Shown: positions 16,555 to 25,113, numbered from the stretch's first letter. The stretch: DNA of 64,000 nt from JAKACA01 sp963769255 (GCA_963769255.1 CAVYKV010000001.1:248001-312000); one strand, 5' to 3'. Notes: generated from the sequence alone by a model not told the origin. Numbers and translations are program-made.

Positions 16555-17333
16555 GTCCCCGCCCGAAGGTCGCCGTCTGGAAGTTCGCTTCCTGCGACGG
16601 GTGCCAGCTCACCCTGCTCGACTGCGAGGACGAGCTCCTGGCCGTCGCCGGCGCCGTCGACCTCGCCTACTTCCTGGAGGCGTCGAGCGCCACCGTGGGC
16701 GGCCCCTACGACCTCTCCATCGTCGAGGGTTCCATCACGACCGCCCACGACATCGAGCGCATCCGGCAGATCCGCGCCGAGTCGGGCGTCCTCATCTCCA
16801 TCGGCGCCTGTGCCACGGCAGGCGGCATCCAGGCGCTGCGCAACTCGGCCGATGTGGCGGAGTTCACCGCCGCCGTGTACGCCTCGCCGGAGTACATCCA
16901 CACCCTCGACACCTCGACGCCCATGTCCGAGCATGTCGAGGTCGACTTCGAGCTACGCGGCTGCCCGATCAACAAGACGCAGCTGCTGCACGTCATCGCC
17001 TCCTACCTCCTCGGCAAGCCGCCCCGGCTGCAGTCCGGCTCCGTCTGCGTCGAGTGCAAGCGGCGCGGCACGACCTGCGTCATGGTCGCCCACGGCACCG
17101 CCTGCCTCGGTCCGGTGACCCATGCCGGATGCGGCGCCATCTGCCCGGCCTTCGACCGCGGCTGCTTCGGCTGCTACGGCCCCGCCGACACCGTCAACAC
17201 CGTTTCGTTCGTCCGCCACCTGCAGGCGCTGCCGGTCCGCCAGCGGGACATCGTCCGCCTGTTCCACACCTTCAACACCGGGGCGCCCGGGTTCGCCGAG
17301 GTCGGGTCCGCTGCCGGGGAGGAAGCGTCATGA
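16551..17333 (+). CDS. hydD: Group 3b hydrogenase, delta (small) subunit
   Basis: The 260-residue small subunit carries Fe-S clusters next to the NiFe site. The proximal-cluster motif CDGCQL is at residues 15-20. SIGACATAGG, RGCPINK and the cysteine-rich C-terminal part (CVECKRRGTTC, GPVTHAGCGAICPAFDRGCFGCYG) supply the remaining ligands. There is no Tat signal peptide, as expected for the cytoplasmic group 3 enzymes. It overlaps both neighbours by ATGA. Confidence 0.94.
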   Translation: MSPRPKVAVWKFASCDGCQLTLLDCEDELLAVAGAVDLAYFLEASSATVGGPYDLSIVEGSITTAHDIERIRQIRAESGVLISIGACATAGGIQALRNSADVAEFTAAVYASPEYIHTLDTSTPMSEHVEVDFELRGCPINKTQLLHVIASYLLGKPPRLQSGSVCVECKRRGTTCVMVAHGTACLGPVTHAGCGAICPAFDRGCFGCYGPADTVNTVSFVRHLQALPVRQRDIVRLFHTFNTGAPGFAEVGSAAGEEAS

Positions 17334-18631
17334 CGCATCGCAACGGCACGCGGAGCCTCCACGTCCAGTCTCTTGCCCGCGTCGAGGGCGAGGGTGCCCT
17401 GCACGTGACGATCACCGGTGACGAGCTCAGCTCCGTCCAGCTCAACATCTACGAGCCCCCACGCTTCTTCGAGGCGTTCCTGCGCGGCCGTGCCTACACC
17501 GAGCCGCCCGACATCACGGCGCGGATCTGCGGCATCTGCCCGGTCGCCTACCAGATGAGCGCCTGTCTCGCCATCGAAGACGCCTGTGGCGTCGAAGTCG
17601 GCGGCCAGCTGGCTGCCCTGCGGCGGATCCTCTACTGCGGGGAATGGATCGAGAGCCACGCATTGCACATCTACATGCTGCACGCCCCGGACTTCCTCGG
17701 CTACGACGGCGCCATCGCACTCGCCAAGGACCACCGACCCATCGTCGAGCGCGGGCTTCGCATGAAGAAGATCGGCAACCAGATCCTCGAGGTGATCGGC
17801 GGCCGGGCGATCCACCCGATCAATGTGCGCGTGGGGGGCTTCTACCGTCTCCCCGACGAAGCCAAGCTGCGGGCCCTCGTTCCGGAGCTGACGTGGGCTC
17901 GGCAGGCCGCCCTCGACACCGTGGAGTGGACGTCCGGCTTCCCCATGCCCGACTACGAAGGGGACTGGGAGCTCATCGCACTCACGGCGGAGGACGAGTA
18001 CCCGATCATGTCGCGGCACATCGGCTCGCTCTCGGGCGCCCTCTCGATCCCCATCGGGGAGTTCTCCGAGCACATCCACGAGGAGCACGTCGAGCACAGC
18101 AACGCCCTCCACGGCCGGTGGGACGGTGGCGAGTACCTCGTCGGCCCGCTCGCCCGCTACAGCCTCAACCACGACCTCTTGCCGGAGGTGGCCGCCAAGG
18201 CGGCCGCCGAGGCGGGACTCGGCCCGGTCTGTCGGAACCCGTTCCAGAGCATCGTCGTGCGGGCGGTCGAGCTGGTGGTCGCCTGCGACGAGGCCTTGCG
18301 CCTGATCGGCGAGTACGTCCCGCCCCCGGCTCCCTCCGTCGAGGTGACTCCCCGGGCCGGCGTCGGCCATGGCGCGAGCGAAGCACCCCGGGGACTCCTC
18401 TATCACCGCTACGAGCTCGACGACGAGGGCACGATCCTCTCGGCCACGATCGTCCCGCCGACGTCGCAGAACCAACGGGCTATCGAGCACGACCTCACCC
18501 ACGTCGTGGAGGCGAACCTGGATCTCGACGACGAGGCGCTCACGGCCCGCGCCGAGCAGACGATCCGCAACTACGACCCGTGCATCTCCTGCGCCACCCA
18601 CTTCCTCGATCTGCGGGTGGAGCGACGATGA
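17330..18631 (+). CDS. hydA: Group 3b hydrogenase, alpha (large, NiFe) subunit
   Basis: The 433-residue catalytic subunit. The L1 ligand pair is in RICGICPVAY (C67, C70). The L2 pair is in DPCISCATH (C418, C421, H424). A nine-residue tail FLDLRVERR follows the L2 His, the place where a maturation protease cuts, and such a protease is encoded next. The residue four after C70 is Tyr where many [NiFe] enzymes have His; I believe this is common in group 3b relatives but could not check. The enzyme should oxidise H2 or reduce protons (or sulfur) with NADP(H). Confidence 0.95.
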   Translation: MTHRNGTRSLHVQSLARVEGEGALHVTITGDELSSVQLNIYEPPRFFEAFLRGRAYTEPPDITARICGICPVAYQMSACLAIEDACGVEVGGQLAALRRILYCGEWIESHALHIYMLHAPDFLGYDGAIALAKDHRPIVERGLRMKKIGNQILEVIGGRAIHPINVRVGGFYRLPDEAKLRALVPELTWARQAALDTVEWTSGFPMPDYEGDWELIALTAEDEYPIMSRHIGSLSGALSIPIGEFSEHIHEEHVEHSNALHGRWDGGEYLVGPLARYSLNHDLLPEVAAKAAAEAGLGPVCRNPFQSIVVRAVELVVACDEALRLIGEYVPPPAPSVEVTPRAGVGHGASEAPRGLLYHRYELDDEGTILSATIVPPTSQNQRAIEHDLTHVVEANLDLDDEALTARAEQTIRNYDPCISCATHFLDLRVERR

Positions 18632-19113
18632 GTAAGGGGCGCACCCTCGTCGTCGGAGTCGGCAATCCGTACCGTCACGACGACGGCGTCGGAGTGGCCG
18701 CCGTCGAGCGACTTCGCGAGGCGGCCCTCCCGGGGGTGGAGCCCGTTGAGGAGACCGGCGAGCCCGCTGCCCTCCTGCAGCGCTGGAGCGGCTACGACAC
18801 GGTCGTCCTCGTGGACGCCGTCGACTCCGGCGCCGAGCCCGGCTCCCTCCACCGATTCGAGCTGAGCGACGGGGAGTGGGACGCCGCACCCCCGCCGGGC
18901 ATTCTCAGCACACACGGGACGGGGATCGCCCACGCCGTCGATCTCGCTCGAATCCTCGAGCGACTGCCGGAACGGCTCGTCTTCCTCGGTGTGGAGACGG
19001 GGGACGTCTCCGATGGTGTCGGCCTGACCCCGCCTGTCGCTGCCGGGCTCGATCGGTTGCTCGGCGAGCTCGCCGAGCTATTCGCCCTCCAGGTCGAGCG
19101 AGCGACGGGGTAG
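18628..19113 (+). CDS. Hydrogenase maturation protease
   Basis: This 161-residue protein belongs to the HyaD/HycI endopeptidase family, which removes the C-terminal tail of the large subunit after nickel insertion. The N-terminal GVGNPYRHDDGVG (residues 10-22) has the nickel-sensing Asp. DTVVLVDAVD carries a second acidic ligand, and the His of STHGTG the third. Its start overlaps the large-subunit stop by ATGA, so the substrate is clear from context. Confidence 0.93.
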   Translation: MSKGRTLVVGVGNPYRHDDGVGVAAVERLREAALPGVEPVEETGEPAALLQRWSGYDTVVLVDAVDSGAEPGSLHRFELSDGEWDAAPPPGILSTHGTGIAHAVDLARILERLPERLVFLGVETGDVSDGVGLTPPVAAGLDRLLGELAELFALQVERATG

Positions 19114-19121
19114 GGGCGGCG

Positions 19122-19370
19122 ATGTGCGTCGAACGGGTCGGCCGCGTCGTCGGGTTTCCTGAGCGAGAGGAGGGGGTCGCCGTCCTCCAGGTCGGTGCCG
19201 CCCTCCGCCGGGTCTCTACGGCCCTCCTCGTCATCGAGGGCGTCGAGGTCAGCGTCGGTGACTGGCTGCAAACCCATACCGGCTTGGCGGTCCGCGTGCT
19301 CCCCGAAGCCGAGGCGCTCCGGCTCGTGGCCGCCTACGAGGAGATGCACGGCACGCCGGTGAGATCGTGA
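19122..19370 (+). CDS. HypC/HupF-like hydrogenase assembly chaperone
   Basis: An 82-residue protein that starts MCVERVG. HypC proteins need Cys2, which is present here, to carry the Fe(CN)2CO unit with HypD. The C-terminal half VGDWLQTHTGLAVRVL matches the conserved HypC pattern G-D-x-x-x-x-H-x-G. The usual Leu and Pro after the first Cys are replaced, so this may be a specialised paralogue dedicated to the 3b enzyme. No hypABDEF genes are in the window and they must be elsewhere. Confidence 0.8.
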   Translation: MCVERVGRVVGFPEREEGVAVLQVGAALRRVSTALLVIEGVEVSVGDWLQTHTGLAVRVLPEAEALRLVAAYEEMHGTPVRS

Positions 19371-20137
19371 GGGCTGATCCGGCGGGTGCGGCGGGAGCGA
19401 GCCCGCGGCTCTTCGCCCGCTTCGCCTACCCGCCCAACTCGCTCGGCTACTGCGGGCCGGAGGAGTCGCAAGCGCTCCTGCGGGCCGCCTCCCATGGTGG
19501 GGGAGCCGGCGTGAGGGCGCTGGCCCAGCGCTTCGAAGGGGCCTGGCCCTACCTGGAGCTGATCGCGGCGGAGAACGGCATCGTCGACCCCCTCGACGGC
19601 CGCGTCGTGGAGGCCTACTGGATCGGCAACCGGCTGCTCGACGGCGTCGAGCCGGAGCGGTTCGCCGGCTTCGTCCTCGAGCACTTCGGTGTTGCCGCCG
19701 CCGACGATCCGCGTACCTTCGAAGCGACCTTCGGTTCCGCCGCCCGCCCGCATCACAACTTTCACGTCTTCGCCGTCTACCCGTGGGTGGCGCTCCTCAA
19801 GGCCGGTCGGACGGACGAGCCGTTGCACGTCCTCGAGAAGTGCCGCGTTCGCTGGGGCCAGGTGCAGGACGTGTGGCTCGACGAGGCAGTCGTGCGCGGG
19901 CGCGGGCTCGAGTGGGTGCGTGGCGAGCTTCGCCTTGGAGAGCCCCGCCTCGAGACCGTGGCCTTCCGTCACGACGGCACCTCGCTCATCGAGCCGCCCG
20001 AGCCCGGTAGCTGGGTCGCCATGCACTGGGAGTGGATCTGCGACGTCTTGACACCGGAGCAGGTCGTGGAGCTGAGCGCCCACACGGCCCGCCAGCTCGA
20101 GGCCGTGAACTCGCTGGTGCTGCCGGCCGCCCGCTGA
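19367..20137 (+). CDS. Hydrogenase-operon protein of unknown function
   Basis: A 256-residue cytoplasmic protein whose GTG start overlaps the HypC-like gene by 4 bp. It begins after a short Ala/Gly tail with LFARFAYPPNSLGYCGPEESQALL, then FEGAWPYLELIAAENGI, VEAYWIGNRLLDGV, HNFHVFAVYPWVALL and CRVRWGQV. These blocks look like a conserved family that I recall from actinobacterial hydrogenase loci (possibly DUF6390), but I cannot confirm this. Conserved Cys, His and Trp residues may point to a metal or cofactor role in maturation. The last gene of the operon. Confidence 0.75.
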   Translation: MRADPAGAAGASPRLFARFAYPPNSLGYCGPEESQALLRAASHGGGAGVRALAQRFEGAWPYLELIAAENGIVDPLDGRVVEAYWIGNRLLDGVEPERFAGFVLEHFGVAAADDPRTFEATFGSAARPHHNFHVFAVYPWVALLKAGRTDEPLHVLEKCRVRWGQVQDVWLDEAVVRGRGLEWVRGELRLGEPRLETVAFRHDGTSLIEPPEPGSWVAMHWEWICDVLTPEQVVELSAHTARQLEAVNSLVLPAAR

Positions 20138-20187
20138 CGCAGCCGGCCCAAGGCTGGGTCGGATCCGACTGGGCCGGCGCCGACCCC

Positions 20188-20235
20188 GAACGGCGGTGAG
20201 TTTGTAACGTCTGCGTTCCAAGACCGACGCCGCTC
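20188..20235 (-). repeat. Palindromic intergenic element, copy A
   Basis: A 48-bp element: outer arms GAACGGCG/CGCCGCTC, a 4x4 internal loop (GTGA/CCGA), inner arms GTTTGTAACG/CGTTCCAAGA and a 4-nt loop. It lies between convergent genes and has the same dimensions as the next copy but different arm bases. There is no T-tract, so it is not a classical terminator, though a bidirectional terminator or RNA-stabilising role is possible. Confidence 0.6.
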
Positions 20236-20251
20236 AGCCGGTGCCGACCCC

Positions 20252-20299
20252 GAGCGGCGGTGGGTTGGTAACGAATACGTTCCTAACCCGACGCCGCTC
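20252..20299 (-). repeat. Palindromic intergenic element, copy B
   Basis: A 48-bp element: outer arms GAGCGGCG/CGCCGCTC (perfect), internal loop GTGG/CCGA, inner arms GTTGGTAACG/CGTTCCTAAC and loop AATA. Compared with copy A, several arm bases change on both sides so that pairing is kept. The mismatch next to AACG/CGTT is conserved in every copy. Confidence 0.6.
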
Positions 20300-20347
20300 A
20301 GGGCGAGGGCCGACGCCCCGGGCAGCCGCCGAGGCCGGCCCGTGGGC

Positions 20348-21571
20348 TCAGGCGACCTGCCGCCGTTCGTGCTCGGCGGGCGGGCTCACCGGCTTCACGG
20401 AGGGAACGGGCGTTCCACCGTGGCCAGCGTGACGACGCCGCAGGACGAAACCGGCGAGGAGGACGAGCACGCCGAGGACGGCGGCGCCGATCGGGAGCGT
20501 GTCCGTGACGGTCCGGATCTGGCTGATCTGCGAGTTGGCCGTGTTCACCATCGTCGTGATGGCCGCCGGCGTCTGGGTGTACTGCATCTCGTAGACGGGC
20601 TGTGGCGGGGCGGCGGCGAGGCGGTGGAGCACCGCCAGCGCCTGCGTCACGCCCTTCACCGTCGGGTGGGCCTCCATGACGGTGATGAGGGTCTGCATGC
20701 CCGTCGTGGAGGGGGCCACGGCGATGCCGTCGATGACGTTCTTCAAGGCGACGATCGTTCCCGTCCGGGGCTCAGCGGCCACGAGGCCGGAGCCGAAGGC
20801 GTAGTAGTGGAGGGCGACCGGCGTTTTGAGGACCGCAAGGACGGCGCTCAACTGGGTCGCCGTCAGCTTGGGGACGAGAGCACCCTCGAGCTTCGGAACA
20901 GAGATGCCCGCTGCGGTCATCTCGGTCTCGACGGTAGAGGGCGGGACGGACATCGGCAGCCCACGGGCGGCGAGCGATGCCCGCTCGTAGGGGGCGACGG
21001 GCGTGAGCTTGAGGACGGCGGAGAACCAGTCGACGCGGAGGCCGTCGAGGGTGGCCGGCTGCGAGCCGGCGGCGAGCGGCCGCAGCGGGTACGTGGTCGC
21101 CGTCTCCGGCTTCCAGATCGCCATCGGCGTGTTCGGCCCGAGCTTCATCGGCAACGTGATGTAGAAGCTGCCGGTGACCGGTGCCGGGTTGCCGGGGGCG
21201 AAGGTGTAGGCGTGGCTGCTGGCGACGTCGTCCATGGCGCGCCGGTCGAGGGCGTAGACGTTCGTCTCGTTCGTCGTCGTGCCGCCCTGAATCACCGTGA
21301 GCTGTTCCTCCACGGCGGCGACGCCGGAGGTGCTCTCGGATCCGAGCGCCTTGATGTGGCGGTTCACCGTGAGCGCCACGGAGACCGGCTGGGCGAGGGG
21401 CAGGCCCGTGTGGGCGTCGACATAGGTGACGAACCGCCCCGTGTACTGCAGCTGCAGATCGGTGTTGAGCGGGAACTTCACGAGCTTCGGGACGGCCCAG
21501 AGACTCCAGGCGCCCGCTGCGAGCACGAGAACGAGACCGACGACTGCCATGACGCTTCCGGCGCGCTTCAT
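20348..21571 (-). CDS. DUF3068 (PorA-like) membrane-anchored protein
   Basis: A 407-residue protein of the actinobacterial DUF3068 family, sometimes named porin PorA family. It has an N-terminal signal anchor (VMAVVGLVLVLAAGAWSLWAV, about residues 8-28) and a C-terminal membrane helix (IGAAVLGVLVLLAGFVLRRR), with a large extracytoplasmic domain between. Family blocks include NVYALDRRAMDDV, SFYITLPMKLG and PYERASLAARGL. The true function is unknown. A perfect CRP-type palindrome lies 67 bp upstream of the start, so cAMP/CRP-family control is plausible. Confidence 0.82.
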   Translation of the reverse strand: MKRAGSVMAVVGLVLVLAAGAWSLWAVPKLVKFPLNTDLQLQYTGRFVTYVDAHTGLPLAQPVSVALTVNRHIKALGSESTSGVAAVEEQLTVIQGGTTTNETNVYALDRRAMDDVASSHAYTFAPGNPAPVTGSFYITLPMKLGPNTPMAIWKPETATTYPLRPLAAGSQPATLDGLRVDWFSAVLKLTPVAPYERASLAARGLPMSVPPSTVETEMTAAGISVPKLEGALVPKLTATQLSAVLAVLKTPVALHYYAFGSGLVAAEPRTGTIVALKNVIDGIAVAPSTTGMQTLITVMEAHPTVKGVTQALAVLHRLAAAPPQPVYEMQYTQTPAAITTMVNTANSQISQIRTVTDTLPIGAAVLGVLVLLAGFVLRRRHAGHGGTPVPSVKPVSPPAEHERRQVA

Positions 21572-21637
21572 GGGACATCCCTCTCCGGGCGATAGCGGCC
21601 AGCAGGAACCAAGACGGCCGGGCATGCCCTGTAACTG

Positions 21638-21653
21638 TGTGATCCTCTTCACA
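21638..21653. promoter_or_regulatory. Perfect CRP/GlxR-type site
   Basis: TGTGA-TCCTCT-TCACA is an exact TGTGA-N6-TCACA palindrome. It sits upstream of the DUF3068 gene (start 21571) in a 204-bp gap that otherwise shows no feature. CRP or GlxR orthologues bind this sequence in actinobacteria. Confidence 0.6.
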
Positions 21654-21775
21654 GGCCATGGTGGGCCTTCTGGCGGCGTCACGACAGGGCCAAAGGTCAC
21701 ACATGGGTTGCGAGAAGAAGGAGGACGGATCACCGCCGGCGGCGGGCTGCCCCAGACGAGGGGGAACGGAGAGAC

Positions 21776-22231
21776 TTAGGAGCCGCCACCGACCGGCGTC
21801 GCCAGCAGGACAGGGATGCGGCGCTCGGTCTTCTTCTGGTAGTCGGCATAGGGCGGGTAGGCCGCCACGGCCCGCTGCCACCATTCGTCGCGTTCGGCGC
21901 CCTCCAGCTCCCGCACACGTACGTCGAACGGCTCCGGTCCGTCCTGCACCGTCACGGACGCCGGGTCGGCGACGAGGTTCTCGTACCAGACGGGATGTTG
22001 CGGTGCGCCGCCTTTCGAGGCGACGAGGGCGTACTCACCGTCGTGCTCCACCCGCATGAGGGGCGACTTGCGCAGCTTCCCCGTGCGCCGACCTCGCGTC
22101 GTGACCACGACGACGGGGAGCCCGGTGTCACGAAGCGTGTTGGCACGCTGCCCACCCGACTTCTCGTATTCCTCCACCTGCTCGCGCACCCACCCTGCGG
22201 GGCTCGGCTCGTACTCACCGGTGAGCGGCAT
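21776..22231 (-). CDS. Deazaflavin (F420)-dependent nitroreductase-family oxidoreductase
   Basis: A 151-residue Ddn-like protein. TTRGRRTGKLRKSPLMRVEHDG (about residues 44-65) carries the conserved Arg/Lys-rich F420-binding strand. HPVWYENLVADPASVTVQDG and AYPPYADYQKKTERRIPVLLA follow, both typical. Such enzymes use reduced F420 to reduce quinones or nitro compounds. The start is ATG 22231, with AGAAAGG 5 nt upstream; an in-frame upstream extension lacks a ribosome binding site. It supports an F420-making, actinobacterial host. Confidence 0.9.
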   Translation of the reverse strand: MPLTGEYEPSPAGWVREQVEEYEKSGGQRANTLRDTGLPVVVVTTRGRRTGKLRKSPLMRVEHDGEYALVASKGGAPQHPVWYENLVADPASVTVQDGPEPFDVRVRELEGAERDEWWQRAVAAYPPYADYQKKTERRIPVLLATPVGGGS

Positions 22232-22301
22232 CTCGCACCTTTCTGATCGCTTGCGTTCTCCATGCCCGACGTCGAGGAGGGACATGCCACCGTACCGGCG
22301 C

Positions 22302-23084
22302 TCAGCGCAGGGTCGCCGCGTGGTCGGGCACGTAGCGGTAGCGGTCCCTCGGCGGACGCTTGTAGTGGTCGGGCTTCGGCCTCTCCCCCCACTTCGGCTT
22401 CGGAATCTTGCGGGGGACGTACGGGACGACCGACAGGAGGTGGGCGATGCAGTTGATGCGTGCCCGCTGCTTGTCGTCGGCCTCCACGTCCCACCAGGGC
22501 GAGTCGGGCAGGTCGCAGTAGGCGAACATCTCGTCCTTCGCCCGCGAGTAGTCGACCGACCGGTTGCGGCCCTCCAGGTCCATGTCGCTCAGCTTCCAGC
22601 GTCGCAGCGGGTCACGGAGCCGATCCTTGAAGCGCCGCTCCTGCTCGTCGTCCGACACGGAGAACCAGTACTTGACGAGGTGGATGCCGTCTCCGATCAG
22701 CATGCGCTCGAAGGCCGGGCATTGCTGGAAGAACCGCTCGACGTCGGCCTCCGAGCAGAAACCCATCACCTTCTCGACCCCCGCCCTGTTGTACCAGCTG
22801 CGGTCGTAGAGGACGATCTCCCCGCCGGCGGGGAGGTGCTCGACGTAGCGCTGGAAGTACCACTGCGTTCGCTCCCGCTCGGTCGGGGCGGGCAAGGCGG
22901 CCACCCGGCACCAACGGGGGTTGAGGTACTCGGTGATCCGCTTGATGGCCCCGCCCTTGCCGGCGGCGTCCCGGCCCTCGAAGAGCACGACGACTCGGCG
23001 CTGCTCCTCCCGCACCCACTCCTGCATCTTCACGAGCTCGGTCTGCAGCCGGAGCAGCTCGCGTTCGTAGACCTCGTTGTTCAT
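22302..23084 (-). CDS. ppk2: Polyphosphate kinase 2
   Basis: PPK2 transfers phosphate between polyphosphate and nucleoside di- or monophosphates. The 260-residue single-domain protein has Walker A FEGRDAAGKGGAIKRI (about residues 35-50), Walker B-like VLYDRSWYNRAGVE (about residues 92-105), and the lid region LSDMDLEGRNRSVDY. One domain of this length fits the class that works mainly on NDP or NTP, but specificity cannot be read from sequence alone. It is divergent from the alanyl-tRNA synthetase gene. Confidence 0.93.
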   Translation of the reverse strand: MNNEVYERELLRLQTELVKMQEWVREEQRRVVVLFEGRDAAGKGGAIKRITEYLNPRWCRVAALPAPTERERTQWYFQRYVEHLPAGGEIVLYDRSWYNRAGVEKVMGFCSEADVERFFQQCPAFERMLIGDGIHLVKYWFSVSDDEQERRFKDRLRDPLRRWKLSDMDLEGRNRSVDYSRAKDEMFAYCDLPDSPWWDVEADDKQRARINCIAHLLSVVPYVPRKIPKPKWGERPKPDHYKRPPRDRYRYVPDHAATLR

Positions 23085-23186
23085 CCGGTCGATCCTCCCG
23101 TCGGGCTCAGCTCGCTCTCATCGGTGACGATGCTGCCACCTCCGGCGGCTGCCGCCCCACCCGCCGGGCGAAAGTAGCCTCATGCC

Positions 23187-25097
23187 ATGACGTTGCGTGG
23201 CACCGCCGAGATTCGTCGCGCCTATCTGGACCACTTCACGGCACGCGGCCACGCCGTCGTGCCCCCGGCGAGCCTCGTGCCGCGGGAGGACCCCACGACC
23301 TTGTTCACGGGATCGGGCATGCAACCGCTCATCCCCTACCTGCTCGGGATACCCCACCCTGCCGGCGATCGCCTCACCGACTCGCAGCCGTGCTTTCGCG
23401 CCGAGGACATCGACGAGGTCGGCGACACCCGTCATACGACCTTCTTCGAGATGCTCGGCAACTGGGGCCTCGGCTCGTACTTCAAGGCCGAGCAACTGCC
23501 CTGGTTCTTCGAGTTCCTCACCGCCACCCTCGGCCTCGATCCGCGCCGCCTCTTCGTGACCGTGTTCTCCGGCTCGCCCCGTTGGCACGTCCCCCGCGAC
23601 GACGAGTCGGCCGGCATCTGGTCCGAGCTCTTCGCCGCCGCCGGCATCGAGCCGACCGGCCGTGAGCTCGGCACCTCCGAACGGGCGGCCGCCACGGAGG
23701 GGGAGCAGACCCGCATCAGCTTCTACGACGAGAGCAACTGCTGGTGGAGCAGATCCGGCCCGCCCGACTCGATGCCGGCCGGGGAGCCGGGCGGCCCCGA
23801 CTCGGAGGTCTTCTACCTCTTCGAGGGCGTCCGCCACGATGCAGCCTACGGCCGCTTCTGTCACCCGCACTGCGACTGCGGCCGTTTCATCGAGATCGGC
23901 AACTCCGTCTTCATGCAGTACCTGCGCACCGACGACGGCTTCGAGGACCTGCCGCAGCGCAACGTCGACTTCGGAGGCGGCCTCGAGCGCATGACGATGG
24001 CGTGCCTCGACTCGCCCGACGTCTTCCGCATCGACCTGCTCTGGCCGCTCGTGCAGGCCGTGGCGGAGCGGGCCGGCGTCGCCTACGAAGAGCACCAGTC
24101 GGCCCTTCGCATCATGGCCGACCACGCCAGGGCGCTCGTCTTCCTCGCCGCCGACGGCGTCGTGCCGAAGAACACGGCGCAGGGCTACGTCATGCGGCGC
24201 TTCGCCCGCCGGGCGCTGCGTCAAGGGCACACCCTCGGGCTCGCCTCCGACGTCCTCGCCCCTCTCGTCGCACCCGTCGTGGCCGCCTACGCCGAGGCCT
24301 ACCCGGAGCTGGGACGGCGCGAGAAGGAGATCACCGAGGTGTTGGATGCCGAGGAGATCCTGTTTCGGCGGACCTTGTCGCGGGGGCTGCGCGAGTTCGC
24401 CAAGCTGGCGGGCTCCGAGCTCACCGGCGACGCCGTCTTCACGCTCTTCGACACCTACGGCTTCCCTCCCGAGCTGAGCCTCGAGGAAGCCGAGCTCTCG
24501 GGCACGCCCGTCGATGCCGGCTGGCGCCCTCGCTACGACCAGCTCATGGCGGAGCAGCGGGAGCGGTCGAAATCCGAGCCGGGTTTCTTCAAGGGGGGAC
24601 TCGCCGACCAGACAGAGGCGACGACGGAGCTCCACACGGCGACTCACCTCCTCTACAAGGCGCTTCGCCTCGTTCTCGGCGACCACGTCGTGCAGCGGGG
24701 GAGCAACGTCACGGCCGAGCGGCTGCGTTTCGACTTCTCCCACCCGTCGAAGATGACGCCGGAGGAGCTGGCCGAGGTCGAGCGCATCGTGAACGAGGCG
24801 ATCCAGCGCGACTGGCCGATGGGGTTCCGGGAGCTGCCGACGCCGCAGGCTTTCGAGGAGGGCGCCCTCGGAGCCTTCGGCGACAAGTACGGCGAGACCG
24901 TCAAGGTGTACACGGCGGGCGATCCGGCCGGCGAGTGGTACAGCAAGGAGATCTGCGGCGGTCCGCACGTCGCCCACACGGGCGAGCTCGGCCGATTCCG
25001 CATCGTGAAGGAGGAGTCGTCGGGCGCCGGCGTCCGACGCATCCGGGCCGTGGTGGAGGACAGCGCCAGCCAGCAGGCAGCCGCCGCGGCGTCATAG
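23187..25097 (+). CDS. Short alanyl-tRNA synthetase (no C-terminal C-Ala domain)
   Basis: At 636 residues this is far shorter than the usual 850-900. The class II catalytic core is present: RAEDIDEVGDTRHTTFFEMLGNWGLGSYFK in the motif 2 region, EIGNSVFMQY, and motif 3 VDFGGGLERM. The editing domain is present, with HTATH (about residues 483-487) and CGGPHVAHTG as zinc ligands. The protein stops soon after, so the coiled coil and DHHA1/C-Ala domain that help tRNA binding and dimerisation are missing. It lies away from any ruvX/mltG-type locus. It may be a second, specialised or resistance copy of AlaRS, or the host's only one. Confidence 0.85.
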   Translation: MTLRGTAEIRRAYLDHFTARGHAVVPPASLVPREDPTTLFTGSGMQPLIPYLLGIPHPAGDRLTDSQPCFRAEDIDEVGDTRHTTFFEMLGNWGLGSYFKAEQLPWFFEFLTATLGLDPRRLFVTVFSGSPRWHVPRDDESAGIWSELFAAAGIEPTGRELGTSERAAATEGEQTRISFYDESNCWWSRSGPPDSMPAGEPGGPDSEVFYLFEGVRHDAAYGRFCHPHCDCGRFIEIGNSVFMQYLRTDDGFEDLPQRNVDFGGGLERMTMACLDSPDVFRIDLLWPLVQAVAERAGVAYEEHQSALRIMADHARALVFLAADGVVPKNTAQGYVMRRFARRALRQGHTLGLASDVLAPLVAPVVAAYAEAYPELGRREKEITEVLDAEEILFRRTLSRGLREFAKLAGSELTGDAVFTLFDTYGFPPELSLEEAELSGTPVDAGWRPRYDQLMAEQRERSKSEPGFFKGGLADQTEATTELHTATHLLYKALRLVLGDHVVQRGSNVTAERLRFDFSHPSKMTPEELAEVERIVNEAIQRDWPMGFRELPTPQAFEEGALGAFGDKYGETVKVYTAGDPAGEWYSKEICGGPHVAHTGELGRFRIVKEESSGAGVRRIRAVVEDSASQQAAAAAS

Positions 25098-25113
25098 CGC
25101 CAGGCAACGCCGT

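Noticed and set aside
20188..20299. Classical rho-independent terminators
   Set aside because: The palindromes lack a T-tract on either strand and have symmetric internal loops and a conserved core.
20342..21595. Plus-strand open frame opposite the DUF3068 gene
   Set aside because: The minus strand encodes a clear signal anchor and DUF3068 blocks; the plus-strand translation is Gly/Arg/His-rich noise.
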